Shown here piece by piece: positions 10,261 to 19,283 of a stretch of DNA of 64,000 bases. Source of the DNA: Pectinophora gossypiella (Eukaryota > Arthropoda > Insecta > Lepidoptera > Gelechiidae); contig NC_065431.1 in assembly GCF_024362695.1 (NCBI RefSeq), positions 6,268,624-6,332,623 of the forward strand, given 5' to 3'. Made by a program: the position numbers and the translations under genes. The notes beneath the pieces were generated by a model. That model ran no database searches. It saw nothing but the letters and a program-made list of their open reading frames with translations, and had not been told where the DNA came from. Each line of letters opens with the position of its first letter. Within the stretch, counting starts at the first letter, position 1.

Positions 10261-10329
10261 ATAACAAAAGTTTTTTTTTATAAATAGCCGAATCATATTT
10301 AACTTTTTAGCTTTCTTTAGATAAGGAGG

Positions 10330-10560
10330 GATCTTCTTGCATGATAGTCGATATTTGTGTTTTTGCTCTGTAGGTTCTAATGCACAAGACGACCTTTTAA
10401 TACACTATCGCGGAGCTCCGTGCGTCGTAATGTTTGCGGACGAGTGGAGTGCAAAGTTGAAGTATGAAGTATTTGCTCATACTTTTATGGCGCACGTTTC
10501 TCGCTCACGTGTCCTTTCCAATCTCTTTCTTCTATTCCGTGGCATTGACGTTTGAGGAGA
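10330..10560. other. Unassigned, apparently single-copy stretch
   Basis: No second copy seen in the window. Carries a 72-codon plus-strand frame (10337-10555) with no recognisable motif and no convincing start context. Could be a decayed repeat or a host regulatory region. I assign no function. Confidence 0.3.
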
Positions 10561-10562
10561 TT

Positions 10563-10850
10563 GAGGAGCTCGGTGGCGCACCGGTAAACGCGCTCGGTCT
10601 GCGATTGTTGAAGTTAAGCAACTTTCGCAAAGGCCGGTCATAGGATGGGTGACTACGAAAAAAAATATTTCATCTCAAGCTCCTCCGTGCTTCGGAAGGC
10701 ACGTTAAGCCGTTGGTCCCGGCTGCATTAGCAGTCGTTAATAACCATCCCGGACTGGGCCCGCGTGGTGGTTTAAGGCCCGATCCCCCTATCCATCCATA
10801 GGGAAGGCCCGTGCCCCAGCAGTGGGGACGTTAATAGGCTGATAATGATG
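10563..10850 (+). mobile_element. SINE C copy
   Basis: Head GAGCTCGGTGGCGCACCGG, 5S-like GAAGTTAAGCAAC and GGATGGGTGACTAC, core CGTGCTTCGGAAGGCACG, tail CCCAGCAGTGGGGACG. A small deletion (AATCCGCA missing) distinguishes it from other copies. No clear target duplication. Confidence 0.85.
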
Positions 10851-10867
10851 ACATGGAATTAGGAAAT

Positions 10868-11145
10868 ACGATCCTGACGACCCGATTACTCTAGCCATAG
10901 AGGCGGCCAATCAGCTCGCGACACCAAACACTTCAGAACCCCGACGATTTCCCTCATTCAGCGCTTATCGCATCGACCCACTATGGTCGATTAATTCTTT
11001 CAAATATTCTTCCTCTCAGACGACGCCTTGAGCCGAGGTTCGCGCCCAAGTGGGCACCCTCAGGCCTGTTGTCTTAAATTTTGTACCTGGTGAGAGCCCT
11101 CAGCCAAATTTGTCCGGCCAAGTAGTCACGTCAAATATAATGCGA
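10868..11145 (+). repeat. Repeat family D, long copy
   Basis: Has the 5' part missing from most copies (GATTACTCTAGCCATAGAGG, CAATCAGCTCGCGACACC) followed by the standard 3' part to CCGGCCAAGTAGTCACGTC. Lacks the last 40 bases before the A tail. Confidence 0.7.
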
Positions 11146-11459
11146 CGACCGGTTGCCATAACCATAAAGTTGAAGTTGAAGTAAGATGATCCGTGCTTTG
11201 GAGTCTACCCGGCTACAATTTACTTAAGAATCAGAATTATTTACTCAACGTACTAATTATCATAGAAACTTGTTAATGCGTAGGTTAACGCCATCTGCGG
11301 CAAATCTACATACTTAAGTCACGTGACAAAAAAAAATAGAATAAGGAAAAATACTACTTACTGTACTGACACGTGTTGTTGAACAAAAACACCGGTTGAG
11401 TCTCAACGTTTTTTTATGAGGAGTAGGTAAGTACCATGGTATAAGAAAACCAGTCGGGT

Positions 11460-11975
11460 CTACATGACAACCGAGCCGCGCGCGGCGCGAATTGTATCGA
11501 GCGCTTCTTCTTCTATCGTGTGGGTTGTGGGGTGGAATAACAACCCCATCAACCCTGGTGTCAGGGTTACTACTGAGCCGCCAAAGGGGCCCTGACGTGG
11601 CTCATGTAACGACTAAGTACTAACTTACATCAGTAAGTAGTAACCGGGGCCAACGGCTTAACGTGCCTTCCGAAGCACGGATCATCTTTCTTTCGGACAA
11701 TCAGGTGATCAGTCTGTAATGTCCTATAACCAAACTAGGGATCACAAAGTGATTTTCGTGATGTGTCCCCACCGGGATTTGAACCCGGGACCTCCGGATC
11801 GTGAGCCCAACGCTCAAACCACTGGACCACGGAGGCCGTCAACTCGAGCAACGTCGAGCGCTTCGACAAATAAACGATACGAATGCTATCTACGTAGATG
11901 GACGTCAAACGGTTATTGGTCGAAGCGCTTAATATAATTCGCGCAGCGCGCGGCGCGGTTACCATGCAGAGCCTA
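11460..11975. mobile_element. Palindromic element N, split by SINE B
   Basis: Inverted GC-rich arms: CCGCGCGCGGCGCGAATT near 11477 and the matching AATTCGCGCAGCGCGCGGCG near 11937. Between them GAGCGCTTC and GAAGCGCTT also face each other. Interrupted by the SINE B at 11508-11853. Confidence 0.5.
11508..11853 (-). mobile_element. SINE B with 11-bp target duplication
   Basis: Full minus-strand copy, from the CTTCTTCTATCGTGTGGG tail to the tRNA-like head (CCCGGGACCTCCGG, CCACTGGACCACGGAGG). TCGAGCGCTTC is duplicated at 11497-11507 and 11854-11864. The core CGTGCCTTCCGAAGCACG is present. Confidence 0.88.
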
Positions 11976-12002
11976 TAGGTATGCTCAATCCTATGACAAG
12001 CC

Positions 12003-12690
12003 GCCATTGCTAGCCCTTTGATGACGTAAGTGTTACCATTAAATTGGTATCTATCACCAACATTCCATGACGTATGATTTTACGATTTTATTTATTTATT
12101 AATTTTATTTTATTTAAACACTACACTGCGCTCCAAAACGGGTATCACTGCTGTAGGGAAAAAGTCCGCCAAACTGAAGTGAGACTGGACCGGACACGTT
12201 TGTCGGATGCATCCGGAGCGATGGGCACGGGTCGTTACTCTCTGGACACCTCAGGGCGGGCTTAGAAGTCGAGGAAGACCGCGTAAAAGATGGTGTGACG
12301 ACCTCAATACTTATCGGAGGGATTGGCCAGAGATCGCGCAAAGTCGAGAGGAGTGGAAAAATCAAGGGGAGGCCTTTGCCCAGCAGTGGGATCGTATAGG
12401 CTAAATATGGTAAGATTTGAATGTTTTTTCATGGATCATTGTAATCCGAAATAAAGCATTTTTTATTATTTTTATTATTGAAAATTAAGTGGATTACTGA
12501 CTAAAAAAAACTGACTGTAAAAATAATTAAAACTGTAAGTTTTACTAAAAGTAAAAAATTTCCTTGCAAAGCAAATATGTAATATATTGGTCGTGCGTGG
12601 GTAATTTATTTTTTCCGAAATGGCAACGCAGGGTGGGATGACGTCAGCTGGGCTAACCTTGAAATGCTAGCTGTCAGTTTTGAGCATATC
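12003..12690 (-). repeat. Repeat M, split by a LINE insertion
   Basis: Blocks 12003-12065 and 12545-12690 are the reverse complement of 3236-3300 and 2985-3130. The LINE remnant between them (about 12086-12475) arrived after M. Confidence 0.5.
12129..12404 (+). pseudogene. LINE reverse-transcriptase C-terminal fragment (RTE/CR1-like)
   Basis: The reading frame encodes KSAKLK-stop-DWTGHVCRMHPERWA, then GRPRKRWCDDLNTYRRDWPE and ends GEAFAQQWDRIG-stop. This is the end of the endonuclease/reverse-transcriptase polyprotein common in insect genomes. An in-frame TGA at 12174-12176 replaces the tryptophan seen at the equivalent place in the copy at 15272. AT-rich tail and AATAAAG follow to about 12475. 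Non-functional. Confidence 0.8.
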
Positions 12691-12865
12691 TTCTTATACC
12701 TACCATGATAGGTACCTTAACTAAGTATGTATTTACATATTTATGTACTTACTTACTATTTTTATTTGAACTGGTTTTGAGTAACCTTGGCCGACATACT
12801 AATTTTAGCATTTAAGTAACTAAGTAGTAAAAACTTAAATCGCAAATTATTAATCAATGTTTAAC

Positions 12866-13193
12866 GGCCTCCGTGGTCCAGTGGTTGAGCGTTAGGCTCA
12901 CGATCCGGAGGTCCCGGTTTCGAATCCCGGTGGGGACAAATCACGAAAATCACTTTGTGATCCCTAGTTTGGTTAGGACATTACAGGCTGATCACCTGAT
13001 TGTCCGAAAGTAAGGTGATCCGTGCTTCGGAAGGCACGTTGAGCCGTTGGTGCCGGTTACTACTTACTAATGTAAGTATGTAGTTGTTGAGTCATGTCAG
13101 GGGCCAGGGGCCTTTGGCGGCTCTATAGTAACCCTGACACCAGGGTTGATGGGGTTGGTAATACGCAACCCACACGATAGAAGAAGAAGAAGC
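12866..13193 (+). mobile_element. SINE B, full-length
   Basis: tRNA-like head (A box CCGTGGTCCAGTGGTTGAG; B box GGTTTCGAATCCC), then ACTTTGTGATCCCTAG, core CGTGCTTCGGAAGGCACG, TGACACCAGGGTTGATGG and a (GAA)n tail. Contains one extra GGCC repeat near 13103. Confidence 0.88.
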
Positions 13194-13245
13194 AAGTCCG
13201 GTACCGGGTTCGAACCGATGCTCTCCGTTTCAGAAGCAAACCCGT

Positions 13246-13392
13246 GTACAGTCATGAGCAATATAATGTACCCACTTTAGGACTCTGTCGCACTAACACA
13301 TTTGACATTTAGTGAGACTTACAGTTCAATTTGTCAAAAAAGTTAATGTGACATGGTACCAAAGTGTATACATATTAATGCTCGTGACCGTA
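13246..13392. mobile_element. MITE family L
   Basis: About 147 bp with facing ends: ACAGTCATGAGCAATATAATG and the reverse complement of ATATTAATGCTCGTGACCGT. Further copies: 13748-13910, 30583-30730 and 32810-32915. Confidence 0.55.
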
Positions 13393-13559
13393 CCACAGGA
13401 CCACAGGGACTTCATGTTATGAGATAAATATTATATAATAATAATGATGGGAATATTATTCACTACCTCATCAAGATTTCAATGTTGGGAAATCTATGAA
13501 CTATTCGTTAATGGTTACACGAACACGATGATTCAGTGTTTATACATACATAAACATAA

Positions 13560-13625
13560 CATAAACAGCTTATATATGTCCCACTGCTGGGCACAGGCCT
13601 CCCCTCCATCACCCGGAGAGGGTAT
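13560..13625 (-). repeat. SINE A tail fragment
   Basis: TATGTCCCACTGCTGGGCAC followed by AGGCCTCCCCTC is the minus-strand SINE A tail. The remaining SINE body is absent. Confidence 0.55.
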
Positions 13626-13747
13626 GGAGCGATATGGCCAAACATTGATTGAAATATCGATGTGGTCAACTTAAATTAGCTATTTCATGAAATATGACGC
13701 ATTTCATGATTTGTCGAACACATCATGAAATGATCAATTCTACGATC

Positions 13748-13910
13748 TGGCCACATGTACACTCATGAGCAATATCATGTACTTACCCACTTTAGAACCC
13801 TGTCGCACTATCATATTTGTCATTAAATGAGACTTACGGTTCAATTTGTCAAAAAAAAATTATGTGACATGGTTTCAAAGTGTATACATATTAGTGTATG
13901 GGACATACCT
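13748..13910. mobile_element. MITE family L copy
   Basis: CACTCATGAGCAATATCATG start, then TTTAGAACCCTGTCGCAC and AAAGTGTATACATATTAG. The outer right end is degraded. Confidence 0.5.
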
Positions 13911-14109
13911 AATAGTCTACCATTTATGGTCAGTCACATCTCTAGCGCGAGCAAGCCAACGCGTCTCAATGTTTGGATCTTGTAATTAAATTAATATCCT
14001 AAGTAATACAGTTCATTCAATTGTTTGTGTGGGGTTTTATTGAAATTACCAGCGCTCCCTACAATTAGTACTCGTGACCTTACTCCACCACGCTGTTCTA
14101 CTGTAGGCG

Positions 14110-14330
14110 GGAGACTCGACACTTCAGGACTTATCGCTATCGACCCACTAGGGTCGATTAATTATTTCAAATATATTCCTCTCAGAGGACCTGAGCCAAG
14201 GGTCGCGCCCAACTGGGCACCCTCATTCCTGTTGTTTTAAATTTTGTACCGGGTGAGACCCCTCAACGCTCCCCATTTGTCCGGCCAAGTAGTTAATGCC
14301 ATTTGCGGCAATAAGACACGTCATAAAAAA
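14110..14330 (+). repeat. Repeat family D copy
   Basis: 5'-truncated; from GACTTATCGCTATCGACCC to GGCAATAAGACACGTCAT. From 14331 to 14976 there is no gene; only AT-rich sequence and a short family-K fragment near 14912-14935. Confidence 0.7.
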
Positions 14331-15271
14331 TTAAAAATCTATTGTATTTTTTCTATAATTGTCGATATTTATAGACTGAGAAAAGGCTCACCACCCTTCG
14401 CGTTTGGTCTAACGGAAAGCTCGGCAAAGCGCAGGTATTCAGTTCTTGCGACGGATGTACCTCTGACCTTTTATTGGGAATATTGTATAGTTTTATGTTA
14501 TGTAAATTAATATAAAAAAAAAGAATCAAAACTTACCTACCTCTTTCCAAAACACACAAAAAACTAAATTTAAAATAAAAACTTCTCTGACAAAAACTTT
14601 ATCGTGTTATAAAAATAGAATTTGTTTCCAGCTACATTTAAATTTAAACTCAATTCGATATTCAAAATAAAAGTTCTTAAGGGCTTTTTTTTAAATATTA
14701 AATATAGACAGAGCGAGTTGCCGCCACGAGATTGCAATAACGACTGTAATGATTAACGTGCGCAAACGCATATAAGTATAAAACGCACGAAAATAACGGA
14801 CAAGTACAATATGACGACTTTTGAGGACACTGAGAGGCTACACCGACAACCAAACCAGACATACGACAAATTAGGCACATAATTAAAAAAAAAATGGTAA
14901 TTAGGTACTTACCACGTTGGTCTAACAGAAAGCTCTTGAGGTGTGGTTGCTTAGTTCATCTTACCTCTGGAATACCCCATCATCATCATCCCCCTAGCAT
15001 TATCCCGTTTGTCACAGGGTCAGCTTACCTAACCTGAAGATTTGACAAGTCCGGTTTTTTACAAAAGCCTGTCTGACCTTCCAACCCGCGAAGGGAAAAC
15101 CAGCCCAATACAGGTTAGGTCACTTACCTCCGAAAATGCATTTCTCGGGAATTTCGGTTTCCTCACGATGTTTAAATAAATAAATGTTTTCCTTCACCGC
15201 TGAGCAAGTGATAAACATTTATGATCCAAACATGAATTCGAAAACAAATTCGACAATCATTGGTTTAGGCC

Positions 15272-15646
15272 GCGTGGCCGCTTACTATGGGTCTCGTGAG
15301 GAGGCACGGTGTCGCTCAGCGGGCAATAGAGAGAGCTATGCTCGGTATTTCCCTGCTCGATCGAATTAGAAATGAGGAGATCCGCAGGAGAACTAAAGTC
15401 ACCGACATAGCTCGGAGAATTGCCAAGCTGAAGTGGCAGTGGGCAGGACACATAGCGAGGAGAACCGATGTCCGCTGGGGCGGAAAGGTTCTAGAATGGC
15501 GACCACGTGTCGGACGACGCTCAGTGGGTAGGCCCGCTACAAGGTGGACCGACGATCTGGTGAAGGTCGCGGGAAGCCGCTGGATGCGGGCAGCGCAGGA
15601 CCGATCGTCGTGGAGATCCTTGGGGGAGGCCTATGCCCAGCAGTGA
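15272..15646 (+). pseudogene. LINE reverse-transcriptase C-terminal fragment
   Basis: Open from the first inserted base: includes LLDRIRNEEIRRRTKVTDIA, KLKWQWAGHIARRTD, GRPATRWTDDLVKVAG and RSSWRSLGEAYAQQ. The last stop (15644-15646, TGA) falls where the copy at 12404 has a TGG tryptophan codon, four codons before a second in-frame TGA. The rest shows no frame damage, so the insertion is fairly young. No catalytic residues lie in this fragment. Confidence 0.85.
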
Positions 15647-15670
15647 GCATCGTACGGCTGATAATGATGA
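15272..15670 (+). mobile_element. 5'-truncated LINE insertion with 11-bp target duplication
   Basis: TGGTTTAGGCC is duplicated exactly at 15261-15271 and 15671-15681, so the 399-bp insert is fully delimited. It is the 3' end of a non-LTR retrotransposon: coding sequence, a very short 3' end (ATCGTACGGCTG) and a (GAT/AAT)n tail. Exact duplication plus 5' truncation is the signature of target-primed reverse transcription. Confidence 0.92.
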
Positions 15671-15751
15671 TGGTTTAGGCCTGTGCTGGATTCGAACCTG
15701 CGACCTCAAAGTGAGAGGCAGGCGTTCTACCAACTGGACTACCACGGCTAT

Positions 15752-15985
15752 AAACTGATTGCCTGGAAGAAATTGCTGCTTAGCAATAAGGCCGCCAGAT
15801 TGTACTGCACACACCACACCACACACTCAATTATTTGTATTTTTCGTGTATGTTGTTTTTATTATGTGTTTTGTTTGATTGTAAGTTGTGTGTTACTCCG
15901 TGTTTTAAATTATATATTTGTTTTGTATTTGTTACTGTGGTGTCCCTTTATAATAAACGTTTCTTTCTTTCTTTCTTTCTTACTG
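15752..15985 (+). mobile_element. LINE 3'UTR with (TTTC)n tail
   Basis: TGGAAGAAATTGCTGCTTAG, AATAAGGCCGCCAGATTGTA and TGTCCCTTTATAATAAACG followed by TTTC repeats. The same 3'UTR type recurs at 33495, 45925, 48940 (minus), 51150 (minus) and 54690 (minus). Confidence 0.65.
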
Positions 15986-16129
15986 TATCGTTCGTACGTT
16001 TGTGTTTAAAAGTTGTTTTGTATTTTGTGTGCAATGAAGTATATTTGTTTTAAACGCGGAGAGCCTGCATTATGTCGTCTGTTTATGTAAGTACTTACTT
16101 AAGTGAGTTTATTCTCAGTTCAGAGATAC

Positions 16130-16508
16130 TGGTGCTAATTCCTGTAAACACCATCTAATTTTATTTTAAGTTATACCCGTCATTTTCTTATCCACCGAAA
16201 AGGAAAGGGACGGGTAATCGACAGGCATAAAATGTATGCAACACACGTCACTTATAAGCAGTAATCAGAAACAACCGTCTAAAAATGTTACTTTGGCCAA
16301 TAATCCAACGGGGTTAAGTAGACAGCACGTCAAACGGATTGCATACCAGCGAGATACCTTTTTGATTCGCCCGGTTTATTCATTCATTTACTCATTCTTC
16401 CTAAATTTAAGAGCTGTCAATCATCCGTCCCTTTCCTTTTCGGCGGATAAGAAAATGACAGGTATAACTTAAAATAAAATTAAGTGGTGTCTGCAGGAAT
16501 CGGGGCCA
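16130..16508. mobile_element. MITE family H with about 80-bp inverted repeats
   Basis: Left end TGGTGCTAATTCCTG, right end (reverse complement) TGGCCCCGATTCCTG, continuing inwards as TTTTATTTTAAGTTATACC and CATTTTCTTATCC on both sides. Similar length and layout at 48404-48771, degraded at 33063-33310, single end at about 47265-47283. No target duplication could be decided. Confidence 0.7.
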
Positions 16509-16541
16509 CTTACCGTGTAAAGTTAGTGATGTTTAGAAACC

Positions 16542-16575
16542 ACTTTAAACTTAGCCTCTAGTCTAAGTTTAAAGT
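16542..16575. other. Perfect 13-bp hairpin
   Basis: ACTTTAAACTTAG (16542-16554), eight-base loop, then CTAAGTTTAAAGT (16563-16575). Not part of a repeat I recognise. Too short a stem for a microRNA precursor. Confidence 0.5.
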
Positions 16576-16724
16576 AAATAGCAAAAGCAAGTAGCCGTGA
16601 GTTGATGTCAATAGAGTGCTGTAGCCTCAGCTAAGTTGGAAATTATTATTTATTTTATTTACTTTACTTAAATCGTTTATTGCAAACTTTACAGCTTATA
16701 ATAATCTTAATTAAAGTTGCGATG

Positions 16725-16990
16725 TTGATAACCTGACGATTTGACAGGTCCGGTTTATTACAGAAGCGACTGTCTGTCTGACCTTCCACCCCACGAAGGG
16801 AAAACCAGCCCGATACAGGTTAGGTCACATACCTTCGTAAATACATTTCTCGGGAATTTCGGTTTCCTCACGATGTTTTCCTTCACCGCTGAGCACGTGA
16901 TAATAATTTACCTCTGACTACCCCAATTGAGATACAATAACATTTGGGCGGTCCGCGCTGGGATTCCAACCTGCGACCTTACAGTTAGAG
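16725..16990 (-). mobile_element. SINE J copy
   Basis: Body with TTTGACAGGTCCGGTTTAT, GGGAAAACCAGCCCGATAC and TTCGGTTTCCTCACGATG, then a degraded tRNA-like head (GGATTCCAACCTGCGACC). From 16580 to 16724 there is only an AT-rich stretch that resembles a LINE tail. Confidence 0.75.
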
Positions 16991-17161
16991 TCAAGAGTTA
17001 TTCCAACTCGTCTACCACAGTTCATACACTCCATGTTTGTTTGTACAATGCGCAGTAGTGTTTGTATTGTAAAGATCTATAGATCGCAAAGAACCATAGT
17101 CCTTTGACTATTAAATATTATTAGGTAAATATTTACTATAAGTACATATAATGCACTTTAC

Positions 17162-17376
17162 TGAAGTGGTAGTCCAGTTGGTAGAACGCTTGCCTATCAT
17201 TTTGAGGTCGCAAGTTCGAACCCAGCACAGGCCTAAACGAATTGGCAGGCGATTATCGAATTTGTTATCGAATTCATGTTTGGATCATAAATGATTATGG
17301 TTTAGGCCTGTGCTGGATTCGAACCTGCGACCTCAAAGCGAGAGGCAAGCGTTCTACCAACTGAGCTACCACGGCT
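17162..17376. repeat. Two facing SINE J heads
   Basis: Plus-strand head 17166-17236 (GTGGTAGTCCAGTTGGTAG; GTTCGAACCC) with a short body, then a minus-strand head 17299-17376 (ATTCGAACC; CAACTGAGCTACCACGG). They form an imperfect inverted repeat of about 75 bp arms. Confidence 0.7.
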
Positions 17377-17743
17377 TAACTACTAAAACACGTGTTCATA
17401 AGTATTCGCCTTCAGTTCCTGTTATTGATACTTATTAAACATTTTGGCACAAAATTAAATACTTAAGTATTTTAAACAATATAAATAAATATCTGGTTTT
17501 TGAATACAGTTTACATAATTAAAGTGCGGTAGAGCCTTGTACTTTCATCTTCACACATCCCTTTCGGGTTGAACAGAAAATGTGTCATTGCCGTAACATT
17601 CACCTACTCCACGCCCTGTCACTAAGGGGTTGGCCTTATCGAGACAGGAAGTTGTAGAATCTGTCACAAGGCAAAGATAAAGTAAAGATTTTTATTGTGC
17701 ATAAATTTAGGTACAGTTATAGACAATGTCCTAATGTCGGGCT

Positions 17744-17975
17744 GTCCTTTGTTTGGTAAGGACTTTTCAGGCTTGAATCACCTGATTGTCCGAAAAAGTA
17801 AGATGATTCCGTGCTTCGGAGGGCACGTTAAGCCCTTGGTCCCGGCTATTAGTCGTAAAAACACCTCCACCAACCCGCAGTGGAGCAGTGTGGTGGAGTA
17901 TGCTCCATACACCCTCCGGTTGATTGAGGGGAGGCCTGTGCCCAGCAGTGGGACGTATATAGGCTGTTTATGTTG
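17744..17975 (+). mobile_element. SINE A, 5'-truncated
   Basis: Starts inside the body at GTCCTTTGTTTGGTAAGG, with core CGTGCTTCGGAGGGCACG and tail CCCAGCAGTGGGACGTATA. The tRNA-like head is missing, so it has no internal promoter. Confidence 0.8.
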
Positions 17976-18154
17976 TATAGATAATAGTTGCAAATTACGT
18001 CTCACTAAATTTTGCCTTTGCAGGCATATACACATTTTATACAGGCAATGAAATAACATAAGAGAGAGAAAACAATAATAATAATAAAAAAAAAACAAAC
18101 AGATTAGGAGTATGCAAAGTTAAAAGCAAATATATAAAATATATGTTCGGCTGT

Positions 18155-18450
18155 AGTAGGAGCTCGGTGGCGCAGCGGTAAACGCGCTCGGTCTGCGATT
18201 GTTGAAGTTAAGCAACTTTCGCAAAGGCCGGTCATAGGATGGGTGACCACAAACAAAAAGTTTTCATCTCGAGCTCCTCCGTGCTTCGGAAGGCACGTTA
18301 AGCCGTTGGTCCCGGCTGCATTAGCAGTCGTTAATAACCATCAATCCGCACTGGGCCCGCGTGGTGGTTTAAGGCCCGATCTCCCTATCCATCCATAGGG
18401 AAGGCCCGTGCCCCAGCAGTGGGGACGTTAATGGGCTGGTGATGATGATG
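18155..18450 (+). mobile_element. SINE C with 12-bp target duplication
   Basis: ATGTTCGGCTGT before and ATGTTCAGCTGT after the element (one mismatch). Complete head, 5S-like segment, core, tail and (GATGAT)n end. One of the best copies in the window. Confidence 0.88.
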
Positions 18451-18499
18451 TTCAGCTGTTGGTGTATGTAGTAGATGATGAGAGTGCGGGTTCTACTTG

Positions 18500-18590
18500 C
18501 AAGTACCGGGTGAGAGCCCCCAGCGCTCCCCATTTGTCCGGCCAAGTAGTTAATGCCATCCGCGGCAAACCTACAATAAGTCACGTCAAA
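18500..18590 (+). repeat. Repeat family D, 3' fragment
   Basis: Only the last 90 bases: CCGGGTGAGAGCCC to AATAAGTCACGTCAAAAAAC. Supports 5' truncation of the family. Confidence 0.7.
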
Positions 18591-18944
18591 AAACATCTAC
18601 TTCCAAGTACAAAATACCAGTTTGTTCCTTGTCACTATTTAATTATGTTTTATAATGTTTAATAAAATACATCATTAAATCCACCACAGGCTTCGTCAAA
18701 AAGGAACTAAAAACAAGAATAAACCATAAATCCTCAAACGTTTCGTCAAAATACAAACCGAAATCAGCAACATGCTTCGTCATTATTCGAATAGCCCGCC
18801 CCGGATCATTCCTGGCTCAAACGTACCCATCAAACTGGCAGCATCCCCACGCTGAATTGCCAGAAAGATACGCTGAACCAGAAATGAACCGGAGCGACGG
18901 TCTTGCCCCCTTTCCCGCATTTGTTTTATAATTGTTAAAATCCC

Positions 18945-19165
18945 TCAATCAGCGCTTATAGCTATCGACCTACTAGGGTCGATTAATTCTTTCAAATATT
19001 TTTCCTCTCAGACGACGCCCTGAGCCGAGATTCGCATACTGGGCAACCTCAGGCCTGTTGTCTTAAACGTTGTACCAGGTAAGAGCCTTCAGCGCTCCCC
19101 ATTTGTCCGGCCAAGTAGCTAATGCCATCCATGCCATCTGCGGCAAACCTACAATAAGTCACGTC
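18945..19165 (+). repeat. Repeat family D copy
   Basis: From CAATCAGCGCTTATAGCTAT to ATAAGTCACGTCAAAAAAA, with a small internal duplication of ATGCCATC near 19126. Lies 118 bp left of the LTR retrotransposon. Confidence 0.72.
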
Positions 19166-19283
19166 AAAAAAAAGATAAAAAAAGAAAAGAGGTGTATAAA
19201 ACAATATTATTCACAAGTGTAGACTTTTATTTTAAATATGACATACAATAATACAAAGGAATAAAAACTCACATTTTATAGTT

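Larger units (their letters stand above)
14977..15750 (-). mobile_element. SINE J, split by a LINE insertion
   Basis: Minus-strand copy: tail CATCATCATCATCCCCCTAG, body (AAGGGAAAACCAGCCCAATAC, TTTCGGTTTCCTCACGATG) to 15260, then after the LINE the tRNA-like head (B box ATTCGAACC, A-box side CCAACTGGACTACCACGG) at 15682-15750. Confidence 0.85.

Noticed and set aside
16542..16575. MicroRNA precursor
   Set aside because: A 13-bp stem with an 8-base loop is too short, and flanking bases do not extend the pairing.
18161..18250. 5S rRNA gene
   Set aside because: Only the internal control-like segment matches; the 5' and 3' arms of 5S rRNA are missing and the sequence is the head of a SINE with target duplications.
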